This document shows positions 53,219 to 64,000 of a DNA stretch of 64,000 bases, in pieces (within the stretch, counting starts at the first letter, position 1; every line of letters starts with the position of its first letter). This DNA comes from Argyresthia goedartella. Lineage: Eukaryota > Arthropoda > Insecta > Lepidoptera > Argyresthiidae. The position numbers and the translations under genes were made by a program. Location: positions 13,169,829 to 13,233,828 of the forward strand of contig OX463836.1 of the NCBI GenBank assembly GCA_949825045.1, written 5' to 3'. The notes under the pieces are model-generated. The model was not told the DNA's origin. It ran no database searches and worked only from the letters and a program-made list of their open reading frames with translations.

Positions 53219-53761
53219 AAACCGGTCAAGTGCGAGTCTAAATCGCGCACGAAGGGTTCCGTACCACCGTTCAATGGAAGCGATGGTGTGGAGTGAATAG
53301 TTTGGATTTTACACAGCAAAATATTGTTTACAAAGTTATTGGTGCGGTTACTTTCACACTCCATGTACGTAACCAGGTGCATCCATAAGTTTGTATGTGG
53401 TATTGAAAGAATTGTTGTATGGGAGCCCCCTTAAATATTTCTTTTATCCTGTTTTTTAGTATTTGTTGTTATAGCGGCAACAGAAATACATAATCTGTGA
53501 AAATTTCAACTCTCTAGCTAGCTAGGTTCTTATGATACAGCCTGGTGACAGACGGACGGACGGACGGACGGACAGCGAAGTCTTAGTAATAGGGTCCCGT
53601 TTGGAACCCTTCGGGTACGGAACCCTGAAAATTTCAACTCTCTAGCTAGCTAGGTTCTTGAGATACAGCCTGGTGACAGACGGACGGACGGACGGACGGA
53701 CGGACAGCAAAGTCTTAGTAATAGGGTCCCGTTTGGAACCCTTCGGGTACGGAACCCTAAA
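53219..53761 (+). repeat. GTCAAGTGCGAGTC repeat with duplicated tail
   Basis: Full layout as at 42270-42672. The tail module (AAATTTCAACTCTCTAGCTA, GGAC microsatellite, GGGTACGGAACCCT) occurs twice in tandem, about 129 bp apart (from about 53497 and about 53626). Confidence 0.88.
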
Positions 53762-53769
53762 AATAGATT

Positions 53770-55240
53770 AAAAATTAATAGCGGCATAAGACCGGAAATT
53801 CCCAGATGGATCTACAAAAAGCGACTTTCCGGTGTCAAAACAAAAGTCAACTATTCCTAACGAGACACAAATAACTTACATATAATGGTTAATGTTATGA
53901 CCACCTCAGATCATTTACAAAACAGTCTGCAAAAAATTATAACACTGCTTTTGAATATCTTCGATTCAATACTTACTATAGCAACTATAGAGGTCATGGC
54001 CATAATGACTTGCAACATCTCATTCAGCAATACATCTTGACTTTGAGCACCTGTTAAGTATCAGACCGCAAACCACTAAGTAGCACTTAAGTCGTTGTGG
54101 GTATTGAGAGACGTAAGGTTAAGTGACGTTACTTCACCCTTTTCGAACACATTCCAATGTGCGATATTTGCTCTTTTGCCGCGTCGTATGTTTGCATCTA
54201 CTATTCGCAAATGTTGTATGAAACTACCATTAAAAGTATACATATTCTGAATCTGTATAAAATTCCTCAACTTCTTAATTCAACAAATTATGGAATATAT
54301 ATGATATAGAGACCTTAATTTAAATCTAGTAATAGGGAGTAAAATATATTTAATCAATTGTACGTATACTTTATAAATAAACAAAACCAGTCTATATATT
54401 TGGTTTATTTATTTACTGTCAACAAACTTACTGTGAATAAGTTTGTTCATACATGAAAAAGGGACATCCTTTCATATATTTTTTAACCAATCTAGTCTTG
54501 AAAATCAACTCGCCGCAAGATTTTACAAGGTCGAATCGGCGATATTATATAGTGTATATATATAATATAGTATATATAATATATATTACACTATAATATA
54601 GTATAGAAATGTACGGAAATATAGTTGGCTCGTCTCCTCCTGAACATGCCAACATAAGTTTGAAAGAGAAAGACAAACAGAAACAGAAAGGTGTCAGTCG
54701 ACCACTTCACTGTCGGTTCAGACTGTTTAACAGTACTTGTCACTTTTACTATATAGTATACTACCACGTGAAGTGATAATTCGCGTAGTACATAAAATAT
54801 CATTGTCTGCAGTCATCACACTATATCAACTATACTGATACTCCCCAACTATTACCCAACCAACGGTCAATACACCTCACGGCCTTGTACCACTGGCCTA
54901 CACTTTTACCTGCGCGCCCGCATGACGAAAGCTTGCGATGTTTTAGCGATAGAAACAGCAATTTGGAATGTTGTCTAGTTTGTGCGGATGGGGTAACCCA
55001 TATTACCAAATTTACAGGCGTTGGTTTTGACGTTGACTCACCCTTATACAAGTTACCATCACATGTCTCAACGAAAAGTCAAAACGTTTGCGACTTGACA
55101 TTTGCCAACGAAAACGATCAAGTGACTTTTAGTTAGGAAAGGCTTAGGTAACGAAATTTCTAACCGACTCCTGAGGACTAGACGCCACGACGTATCCCAC
55201 ATACACAATACATTTAGATGGAGGCTCGTAATTCATCATT
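53770..55240. other. AT-rich spacer with a TA-rich palindromic tract
   Basis: 54541-54606 is a self-complementary run of TATATA/ATAGTATA words. A plus frame at 54885-55136 has no recognised domain. No other features seen. Confidence 0.4.
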
Positions 55241-55245
55241 GCAAA

Positions 55246-55505
55246 CCCGACCCGAATGACCGAGTCGGCAGTGTCCCTGCCTACGAAGCCAAGGGTCCCG
55301 AGTTCGAGTCCCGGTGGGGGCAAATATTTGTTTGATGAGAACGGACGTTTGTACCCTAGTCATGGTTGTTTAACTATCTAAGTATAATATTTATCTATAT
55401 AAGTATGTGTATCGTTGTCTGTACCCAAGATACAGGGAATCCTAGTTTGGGGCTAGATCAATGTGTGTAAATAGTGTCCAAGGTATTATTATTATTATTA
55501 TTATT
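55246..55505 (+). mobile_element. SINE S1, full-length copy
   Basis: CGACCCGAATGACCGAGTCG, B box GAGTTCGAGTC, full body and an ATT-repeat tail (about 55482-55505). Confidence 0.9.
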
Positions 55506-56499
55506 GCCAATCATGCTTTAGATGGTTATCACAGCTGCTGTGTATTCTGAGAGTCACGTTTTTTTCTCGTGATCGAACAGACCGATGCGGGACTGCTTGT
55601 TACAACGGTGTACGACTGGTGCCAGTAAATAACTTTGTCTAGGGGGGCAGTCGTATCTTTATTTATTTATTTGGTTTACAAAACAGATAACAATCACAAA
55701 ATTACATTATTACAGCATGCATAGAATATGGTTCCCGACTGCTCTCCAAAGTATGTAAACACATATAGCGAGCGACATATGGGAGACGGAACACAATTAA
55801 TCAATAAAAATTTCAGTAACGTGCTTCAAATTGGCAATTCTTCATAAATTAATTAATCACATCATTCAATTACGTATCACATAAGATACATTAATTATAA
55901 TTCAGATAAAAATAAAGATAAAATTAAAATTAAACAATTAAATTTAGAGTGACAACGAGCAGAGGATTGGTAATAATTTTTGGACTGATTTATTAAATTT
56001 GTAACGATTATTATATATATATGATAATAATCGTTACAAATTTAATCTCATCACATACTTCAATAGTTAATTTATTATAGTATAAACGACTGCGGATGGT
56101 GGTGGGTGCTAAACTGGTAACTCATCTTGTACAGCAAACATATCAATTCAAATTCAATAGTCCCGTTGCCTTGTTCAGGTGGACTCCTTTGGGCGACTTG
56201 CTCCAGACTTTTGACAGCCGCTAAATACAGTCCAAACACAACTTAAATAGAACACGGTCAAGTTGTCACGGTCCAGCAGGGGTCAGGTTATTGCCAGTCA
56301 GGTTCCCACCTTTGAGTAAACTAAGTATGTACATGTCGCAGTTAGTTGGTTAAAACAGACACTTAACTAACACCTTAGACCGTTAATTAGAGACCGACGT
56401 TTAACCAAGTCGCTAAAGTTCCGTCAGACAAGTGAGTGAACGAAAAGTTTAATGAGTTGTCTAAACGTTCCTAGGCAACAAGACATATACAATATAAAT
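55506..56499. other. AT-rich spacer
   Basis: Apart from the palindrome at 55992-56045 and a short TTTA run near 55660, nothing recognised. Confidence 0.35.
55992..56045. repeat. 22-bp arm palindrome
   Basis: TTAAATTTGTAACGATTATT is mirrored by AATAATCGTTACAAATTTAA around a TATATATATATG centre. Isolated; may be the core of a small foldback element. Confidence 0.85.
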
Positions 56500-56690
56500 A
56501 CACTTAAGTACAAATAAAAAATGTTTTATGTGTACTTAAGTTTATGTTTTAAGTATTTTTGTTGTTCTTACATGTTCAACCTAACACGAAGTATAAAGGC
56601 TTCGCTCACCCCCTTTACCCTTCACCTAAGCTACCGCAATGTTTTGCCGTAATATAAGCTGTGCAAATCAGTAGTGAAAAAATAGACTCT
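56500..56690 (+). repeat. Family B, copy 4
   Basis: Core present (CAACCTAACACGAAG, TTCACCTAAGCTACCGCAAT); the GGGGGCTTCGCTTCG part is shortened. Confidence 0.8.
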
Positions 56691-57018
56691 GAAAGTAATC
56701 AGCTGTTGTCGTGACGCCATCTTGTTTTACATTATTTAACCAACACGCCGGCTTTCGGTAAGACAGGTTATGAAACGTTTTCGACAATGCTTTGTTTAAA
56801 TCAAATTTCTAGTGACTTGGTTGTGACTCGGTCTTTAATTAACGGTCAAGGGTGTTAGTTAAGTGTCTGATTTAACCAACTGACTGCGACATATACACTG
56901 GATTAGATGCCTCGGCTTGATTTCCTGTAAATATTTAAGGCATTTGGACCAAACGCGCTCAGTCTGTGCCCGACGGCTGCGACAGCTCGACGCATTGGAG
57001 TGAAAAGGTTACGTAAAT
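56691..57018. other. Spacer upstream of the THAP-like fragment
   Basis: Nothing certain. GCGCTCAGTCTGTGCC near 56957 contains a TCAGT initiator-like word but no TATA box at the proper distance. Confidence 0.25.
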
Positions 57019-57150
57019 ATGCCTTCATGTGTACTGAGGTATTGCAAATACTTCGCAGGAAAATTAAATAAAAGTAAACGGGGTGACTTTCCACATGTAG
57101 GCTTTCTGATTTTTTTACAAAATCACGCTCAATTTCATTACTTTGTGTCA
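57019..57150 (+). pseudogene. Possible THAP-domain exon fragment
   Basis: MPSCVLRYCKYFAGKLNKSK followed by GDFPHVGF resembles the N-terminus of THAP zinc fingers (M-P-x-C-x(4)-C, then a basic stretch and an F-x-x-F-like turn), DNA-binding domains found in transposase-derived proteins. The rest of the domain (the AxxxW, second C..H and AVPTIF) is not visible in the frame, which runs on to 57306 without further similarity. Fragment or chance. Confidence 0.3.
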
Positions 57151-57659
57151 ATTTTAACTCATGTCGACGCGCCACGTGGCCGCCATGTTTCGCTGAAATC
57201 ATTGAGTAACAAAAGAGGTCTACGCAGAAGTAACAACTGGCCGTGTATTATATGTAAATTATGTAATGCATTTTTGGAAGCAATGAGTATGATATTATTC
57301 ATCTGAGATTTTTGGGGTTCGTAACCACTAAGCGCCACTAGCACGAAGGCGTGTTACAACTATTCTCTGAATAATTTGGACAACTCCATACAAGCTTAAA
57401 ATCCGTAGATCCAATTGATCAATCTGACCACGGGTCAGACTCCACCAAAATCTGATCATAAAATCATAATCGGTGGTTAGTGGCACTAGCACGAAGGCGG
57501 GCCACCAGTTACCACTATTCTATTTTCAATTGTATCTACGGTCAGACATACATACAAACAGTTCAAACACAATTACCCTTCTCTTTTTCGCTTCGCTGTG
57601 TCAGGTAAAAATAGCTCCGGCCGTTCCGACCACAATGCCTTTTAGGTAGGTTTAATTCA

Positions 57660-58012
57660 AAAGGGCAACAAATATAATGACCACCAAAATATTTTTTTCC
57701 TACTCATAATGGCTAAATGACCACCAAAAGTTGCAGAAAATATCAGGGCAAAATACTGCGGTGGCTTAGGTGAAGGGTAAATAAAGGGGGTGAGCGAAAC
57801 GAGGCCCTCTTTATCCTTCATGTTAGGTTGAACATGTAAGAACAACAAAAAATACTTAAAACATAAACTTAATTACACAAAACATAAAAACAAGTTTGGT
57901 GTTCATTTATCCAAATACAATTTGGTGGACATCCATCCATTTTGGCAGTCATTTCGAATTTATTGGTAGTAAATTTTCGAATTTTTTGGTAATCGTTTAA
58001 ACACAAGCCATA
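57660..58012 (-). repeat. Family B, copy 5
   Basis: Reverse orientation, intact core, GACCACCAAAAT-type ends, as in copies 1 and 2. Confidence 0.85.
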
Positions 58013-58039
58013 CAAAAGCAGTGTCATTTCTGCGGCGTG

Positions 58040-58066
58040 CCCCCCCGCCCCCCCGCCCCCCGTGTC
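58040..58066. repeat. C-run tract
   Basis: Three runs of C separated by single G; the minus strand could form a G-quadruplex. Confidence 0.7.
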
Positions 58067-58780
58067 ATCAAGTTGCGACACGTGTTTGTTTGAGAAAGCG
58101 TCTCTATACTCTAGTAATAGCAACTCCATGGCTCCCACTAACACAGCCGTGTTTCATTTATGTTGGGTTTAAACTATATTTAGCGATTGTACGAAGTCTG
58201 GCGCAAGTCGGCCTTAATCCACCTATCGTCAATATCGCTGTGGATAGCTAATGAACAAGCTAATGAGCTATTTTCGGTAGGCTTACCATAACCTATATAA
58301 AGTCGGTGTTTTCATACACACATACATACATTCAGCGGGGCAATGCCGCTAGTGTCATGGGGACCTTTTGTATAGGCACAGATTAATAAAGGTATAGGCA
58401 AGTCTCCCGGGGTGGGATTATATAGTTAAGTTATAGTCGTTAGTGGTATACTTATCTTATTTTAGTTTAGCAAGTGTTTAAGTTTACTTTCGTACTTGAC
58501 TTAAGTGGTAAACAAACATATTTCACGACATTCCGAAAGAATCACGCAACGTAGATTTGAATAATACTACTATTCAATAGGTAATAACATATATTTATTC
58601 ACTTTTGTCAATAACACCAGCTAACAACAACACCCTTTCCAATATGGCGTACCATTCTCTAGTCAAGTTTACAACCGTACTCGTCACATCGCTAATTATA
58701 AATCAAAGTACTGTACTCATGACGCTAACAGTAGTTACCACAATAAGTTTTAGACACTAGCTAGTACACTTACGCACATG
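58067..58780. other. Spacer, nothing recognised
   Basis: AT-rich with CATACATACA repeats near 58320. No gene or repeat matched. Confidence 0.3.
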
Positions 58781-58781
58781 A

Positions 58782-58975
58782 CGACCTCTGTGGCGCAGCG
58801 GTTGAGGCTCTGACCACCATGCGTGAGTTCCCGGATTCGATCCCCGGCTGGGGGTAAATAATAAAACCCAGGTCTTGGATGTTCATATATGTGTGACGAT
58901 GCTGTTTCTGGTTCCCACGATTCAGGGTATCATAGTATGGGGCCAGAAGCAATGCATGTGCCTGTAAATAAATGT
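58782..58975 (+). mobile_element. tRNA-derived SINE, family S2, copy 2
   Basis: CTCTGTGGCGCAGCGGTTGA (A box), GGATTCGATCCCCGG (B box), body GTTCCCACGATTCAGGGTAT and GGGGCCAGAAGCAATGC. Matches 51858-52047. Confidence 0.85.
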
Positions 58976-59696
58976 AAATGCTTACTGATTGCCACTCAAA
59001 AATTCTTTAAATAGTCCTATTAAATAACATTTTAGGCGAAAACGCATTTTATCGAAATGCACACATATTGTTGGAGCGTCCGCCATACTAATTCCGCCAT
59101 TGTTTACTTCTTAGCTCATGTATGAAAACACAGACCGTAGAGCTTCAATCGAGGATCCTAAAACAGCGTCAAAGTCAAAGTCAAAGTACTTTATTACTGT
59201 AGATATATACATATACTTAGCAAACGTCATTTTTTGCCTCTACATTGGACCACTGTGGGAAAAGAAGGGCGTAGAAACTCCCACAGATTGATTTTTAGAT
59301 CTCTTTTAAAAACAGGTTGTGCTTATCTAATACAAATATGAAAAATGTAATTATTATGATTAATGAGCAGGAATAAATAATTAATTACGTCAATATGGCC
59401 ACCATGTCAATTCACATCGAAGTCATCCCATAAGGGTTCTTTTTAACTGACTTCAAAAAAGGAGAAGATTCACAATTTGTTTTTGGGTTTGTTACGCGAT
59501 CACTCCGACAATTATGAACCGATTTTGATAAAAATAAATTTGGTATCAGCAGGTCATTCTTCAGAGGTGGTTCCATGTACATTTTATCAAAATTGAATTG
59601 GCGCTTTTTGTAAAAATCAACAAATGCAAAAAATATAAACCCAGATGAGGTTTTGGTATGTGGTGCCGTGCATATGTCACCGGAAAATAATACGAT
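58976..59696. other. Spacer with unclassified debris
   Basis: A GTCAAA repeat near 59170-59185 and an AT-rich frame on the minus strand (59412-59702) without a domain. Confidence 0.3.
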
Positions 59697-60050
59697 CCGC
59701 AAGTTTATAAATTTCCTAGGAAATTCATAAACTTCCTTCTAGATTATATTAGGCTAGGTTAGGTTAGGTTAGGTTATGTTAGGTTAGGTTAGGTTAGTAT
59801 ATTTATGAACTTGCGGAAAAAAAATTAGGAAATTTATAAACTTGCGGATCGTATTATTTTCCGGTGACATCCGCAAGTTTATAAATTTCCTAGGAAATTT
59901 ATAAACTTCCTTCTAGATTATATTAGGCTAGGTTAGGTTAGGTTAGCTTATGTTAGGTTAGGTTAGGTTAGGTTAGTATGTTTATAAACTTGCGGAAAAA
60001 AATATAGGAAATTTATATACTTACGGATCGTATTATTTTCCGGTGACATC
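59697..60050. repeat. Two 174-bp palindromic units with interstitial (TTAGG)n
   Basis: Each unit has a perfect palindrome around AAATTTCCTAGGAAATTT, a TTAGG array of about ten repeats (59749-59797 and 59923-59976), and inverted copies of AACTTGCGGA and GGAAATTTATAAACTTGCGG. Both arrays contain the same variants (TTAGG-CTAGG start and a TTATG), so the unit was duplicated after the array formed. TTAGG is the insect telomere repeat. Confidence 0.9.
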
Positions 60051-60084
60051 CGCGAAAATTCTAAGGATTTTGTCAAAGGGTTTT

Positions 60085-60200
60085 AATTGTTTTTTTTTTG
60101 TTCTTACATGTTCAACCTAACACGAAGAATAAAGAGGGCTTCGCTTCGCTCACCCCCTTTATCCTTCACCTAAGCTACCGCAGTGTTTTCGCGAAAATAC
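60085..60200 (+). repeat. Family B, copy 6 (core only)
   Basis: TTCTTACATGTTCAACCTAA through GGCTTCGCTTCGCTCACCCC and TTCACCTAAGCTACCGCAGT. The ends are not seen. Confidence 0.8.
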
Positions 60201-60670
60201 AGATTATCAAATGCCTACGAAATATAGATGAAATGATTCATTACAGAATTTTTAATGTAAACTGAGTAATCTATATCAATTTCTCCAAAAAGGCTCGTTA
60301 ATGTCACCATATTCGATAGTTCTGCTTATTTGTTCAGTTTATTTATTTTTTATACATATAAAAAATAAAACCAACATCTTAACCTGGTTTTCTGGATGAG
60401 ATCTCTTATTAGAGATAAGATTATAATATATAACTCTTTTTTACATAATTTGTGTGCAATATCGAAATTATCTACTTAATAAAACGTTATTTCATTATAC
60501 TCCATTATGGGCCTTATTATACCTAATACCAGGACATGTTTTAAAACGGTCTCGGTAATTTTACGAGCTTACGATCCTAAACTAAATCGCTGTTAAGCTT
60601 GTGGTAAACCCCAGGCCAAAGAAGCAAATGATCGCCCTAGTCGATTCGTGGTTAAAATATGGCGATTAAA
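60201..60670. other. AT-rich spacer
   Basis: Nothing recognised. Confidence 0.3.
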
Positions 60671-60850
60671 TAATCGCACATCAAAAATACTGATTTGCAC
60701 AGCAAAAAAGGATCAGCAAAATCACTTTTTATGTTTTAAATATTTTATGTGTACTCAAGTTTATGTTTGAAGTATTTTTTGTTCTTATATGTTCAACATA
60801 ACACGAAGGATAAAGAGGGCTTTGCAAATCAGTATTTTTGATGTGCAGTT
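60671..60850 (+). repeat. Family B, copy 7, deleted, CACATCAAAAATACTGATT ends
   Basis: Inverted ends GCACATCAAAAATACTGATT and AATCAGTATTTTTGATGTGC enclose a core that stops inside the CTTCGC part. Confidence 0.82.
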
Positions 60851-61435
60851 TAATATTTCCCCTAAAATATATCGTTGGCAACTCCGCCTTGTGCGATCCC
60901 CAAAAGACGATTTTGACTAGCTATCCCAGTATTTGTATTAAACGCGCGAAGAGCATTACTTGGAGAGCGAAAACCTTTCATCACAAACACAAGCTTACAT
61001 ATACATACAAACAAACAGCGGCACGCCTTTTCCCGTATGGGGTAGCAGATGCATAGTAGTGCCAACGTTTAGCCAGACAGAGGGCTAGCCCATCGCTGTA
61101 CCTATGGAAATTTAAGGCGGTGGTAGCGTTGTTTGGAGAGCCGAAAAATTATTTATACATGTATGTCTAATTAGAATATTAGACCCCCACTTTATAGATT
61201 CTGTCAAATATTTTTTTTAAGCGGGGATATAACTTGTTATTGTTCAAAGTAATCAGTTTAGTCCTATAAAGAATTTGGTCGTGAACGGTTGTGTTTTTAG
61301 TTTAGTGTTTGTTTTTTGGATATTAGTGTCTTTTGGGTTGTGAAGGTTGGTTTTCGTCGATACACTCTTATTTGTTTACTAACAAATTATGGATTTATAA
61401 CTATTCGTAAAAAGAATAAACAATAATAAAGGGAA
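60851..61435. other. Spacer with a shared short word
   Basis: CTTTTCCCGTATGGGGTAGC (61026) followed by GTGCCAAC resembles short stretches near 40160 and 51830, probably debris of another repeat. No gene. Confidence 0.3.
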
Positions 61436-61439
61436 ATAT

Positions 61440-61680
61440 TAAACTGCACATCAATAATACTGATTTGCACAGCAAATATACTGATTTTCACAGCAAATAT
61501 CAGGGCAAAATACTGCGGTAGCTTATGAGAAGGGTAAAGGGGGTGAGCAAAGCGAAGCCCCCTTTATCCTTCGTATTAGGTTGAACATGTAAGAACAACA
61601 AAAATACTCAAAACATAAAATTATTTTTGCTGATCATTTTTTGCTGATGAAAATCAGTATTTTTGCTCTGCGATTAAATA
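61440..61680 (-). repeat. Family B, copy 8
   Basis: GCACATCAATAATACTGATT at the left, a second partial terminus, the full core in reverse, and AATCAGTATTTTTGC at the right. Confidence 0.83.
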
Positions 61681-61689
61681 CCACCGAAT

Positions 61690-63500
61690 AATAAATTAAA
61701 ATTGTATATTGGTACGATAACAACGACTTTTAACTAAAAGTCTGAAATCTAAACAGACGTACTCACACGTACGTACGTACATCATCATCATATATTAGTT
61801 ACTTCTACATAGGTATCTTCTTAGAGTAGGGTGAGATCCGGGGGTGAATACGGATGGCTCTTATTATCTCTTCCAAAAGAGCCATTCCTATTAACCCCTG
61901 GACCTGTGGGTCTCAGAGAGTCACAGCGTTGTAAATTTAAGGAAATTAACATAATGACAGTGCCGTGTCATTATAATTATTAAAACCTAATGTACTGTCA
62001 CGGCCCAGGGCAAAAGGTCGTAGCCGCCGCTAACAGTAGCTATGATCGTCTATTCTATCTATCCCAAAATGAGAGGACCCGATTCAGCTGTAAGATTTGT
62101 AAGTAAGAATGATAAGTCTGAATTTCTCGTTCATTGAGAAATCTGTTAGGCGTACAATAGTCGAACGAAGCTTGGTTCGGAAAGTTACAGTTTCAAGTTA
62201 GACAGAGAAAGCATATATGTCCGCGAGCCGGTAATTCGCATCAGTCAGCGGTGTATTGCGCTAAAACGATCGTTGTTATATTTTATGTGATGGCACCATC
62301 TGGTTTTTGTATATATGAGCGCTTTGGAACATCTTTTGTTTTAGTTTTAGTTTTAGTGATCGATCACAGTTATAGTATAGATATCCGTCGTAGTTTTACG
62401 ACGTGAGTACTCAATTATATTTCATGTGCTCGCTCGTAGCGGCTTGTGGTGGTTCCAATTATATATTTTGTTCACGGCAATAACGATCCGAAAAGACCGG
62501 TTTACACAATTGCGATTTGAGTTCCGAAATGGGTTCTGAACTAGCGGTTACCTCAAAAGGTCCGTAACGTTTTGAAACCTTCAACTCTGCGCAATTTGAG
62601 CTGGATGTTATCGAAACGCAAGCATTATTGTTTTAGGATATCTAACCCACACCATAGCGAAGTGCATAATTCGATAAATACCGAACTATGAATTCCACTA
62701 GCCGCAGCACGTCCTGGGCTGAGCCAAATCATATATACCGACTCAACTTACACATTAGATATCCACCGAAATTTACATTTAATTTAAAAATGCAACTTGA
62801 ATCCAATCTGACCCAAGGCAATGCAAAACACCTACCCGGACCTAAACAATGAACTTTAGACTGTAAATTGATCTCTTCGCGCGTCCCCGACAACACTCAA
62901 ATGTCAAAATATCAACAGTATATGTTAACTGTGTTGACACCGGTTTAACTTTGTTCTGAATTTGTTATTTCCATCCGCGGAACCTCATCGATCAAACAGT
63001 CTCCCTATGCCCTGACAACCTAGGTTTAGCCGCAACTAAACTCCTGTCTAGCCTAGTCTAAAACCTAGTGTTATACCACGTCCATTATCGACACCACTCG
63101 AAAATGGTTGAGTTTGATTTGAATGTGCTTGAATGTTTAACGACTGTGTGTGTGGGAATTACAAAACTCGCTACTCTAAAGGAATGAGGAGAGGATTAGC
63201 CCGCGAATATCCTAAGAGCCAATCCAGGAACCCTATGGTGAAGGAAAAAGGAATTTAGGGTCGCTCCAAGCCCAGACTCAGACTCAGAATAATTGACTTA
63301 CAAGTTCTTTCCTAACGACCCAAGGATAGTTTTGGAATTAGGGGTAGGTTGATATAAAGGTAGGAACCGAGGTATATCTCGGCGCTTCAGACACTCACGC
63401 AAACCCACTGAAACTTCGCAATCACCAATTCGTATAGTTCTGACGCGTAACACGGCAGACAAAAACTGTTTAGAACTCGTGAAGACAACTGTCACAGTGG
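61690..63500. other. No gene recognised
   Basis: Unique-looking sequence. 62335-62365 has a TTTTAG triplication. TATATATGAGCGC at about 62310 and ACGACGTGAGTAC at about 62400 (donor-like) could belong to an untranslated exon or an LTR, but no coding support exists. Confidence 0.3.
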
Positions 63501-63509
63501 CTAGACGCT

Positions 63510-63550
63510 GAGACTGAATGAATTCCCCTCCCACGCTCTGGTATTTATAT
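63510..63550 (-). promoter_or_regulatory. TATA/initiator-like promoter on the minus strand
   Basis: The minus strand reads ATATAAATA (63542-63550), and about 30 bases further ATTCAGTCT (63511-63519), which contains the arthropod initiator TCAGT. The spacing is right for a TATA-Inr core promoter. It could drive an LTR element or a host gene to the left; the short minus frame 63298-63534 has no recognised domain. Confidence 0.4.
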
Positions 63551-64000
63551 GCCCCACATGCGTCCTTTGCAAATACGCTCTGCCCAAGCGAAGCTTCTTA
63601 TCACTAACTACACAGGGTCCAATTTCAACCATGCCATGCAGATCCGCCGTTCTACAAATTGTGTGTACGCATATTCACCATGATCAACCGTAGGTTATCA
63701 CTCAAATCATTTGGTACTGCCGATACACAGAATCTGTTGATCGCTGACCAATAAAAGCTTGTTGCGATTAATTAAGCATTTCCCGACCGCTAGACGCGCG
63801 TGGCAAAGACCTCTAGAATGATATTCAAAATAGAGGTGTCAAACTCTCCATATCATACCTCAATCGCAATTGTATATTTGCAATCAACATAATAGCTTTC
63901 TCCGTTCCGTAATAACCTTTCATTATTTAGTTATTCATAATTTTATTCAACGCGCAGCCAAATCGGCTCTCATCTCTACACATCTCGCAGGAATGCGACA
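63551..64000. other. Window end, nothing recognised
   Basis: AT-rich, no frames, no repeat matched within the window. Confidence 0.3.

Noticed and set aside
54885..55136. 84-codon plus frame as a gene
   Set aside because: No domain, no splice context, composition like surrounding spacer.

Overview
This window is insect nuclear DNA, most likely from a moth or butterfly. Evidence seen directly: exon/intron structure with GT-AG junctions, AT-rich spacers, many insect retroelement clades, short interstitial (TTAGG)n arrays (the insect telomere motif), and tRNA-derived SINEs. One dispersed repeat ends in a GGGTACGGAACCCT tail that I associate, from memory, with lepidopteran genomes. There is no operon, phage, CRISPR array or bacterial gene.

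The only host gene I can support is the 3' half of a GABP-alpha / Ets97D-type ETS transcription factor on the + strand. Two exons (3152-3296 and 3827-3980) encode most of the ETS domain. A third exon (23311-23419) encodes the end of the domain, the conserved tail and the stop. The 3' UTR probably ends just after a polyadenylation signal at 24536-24541. The intron between exons two and three is 19.3 kb and is almost entirely nested transposons: a BEL/Pao LTR element (4772-10030, CCCAC target duplication, LTRs differing at one base in 543), a 3'-end fragment of a Ty3/gypsy element carrying a 166-bp minisatellite, a Ty1/copia element (12982-17453, CTTTA duplication) inserted into that gypsy, a maT/mariner-like transposon, and a jockey/CR1-type LINE. 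The BEL element appears to have landed inside an already decayed second copy of the second exon.

From 24.5 to 64 kb I find no convincing host gene. In order: a truncated LINE copy split by a second, nearly full-length LINE with a PHD-like ORF1 (25.9-30.0 kb); a rearranged gypsy-like element with an apparent internal inversion (30.6-37.1 kb); SINEs and small repeats; an R1-like LINE inserted inside a SINE (44.2-47.4 kb); a 1,898-bp tandem duplication of that LINE's 3' end and flank (46847-50642); then a repeat-littered region with eight or so copies of one CTTCGC-rich element, two further SINEs, a possible THAP-like exon fragment, TTAGG arrays and a TATA/initiator-like site near 63.5 kb.

Almost every transposon coding region here is broken by stops, frameshifts, deletions or lost catalytic residues, so the window reads as a host gene tail plus a layered transposon graveyard, some layers very recent. 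I saw no self-contained new biological system. The most interesting points are the layered insertion history inside the ETS gene, the split exon duplicate, the gypsy inversion and the recent tandem duplication.
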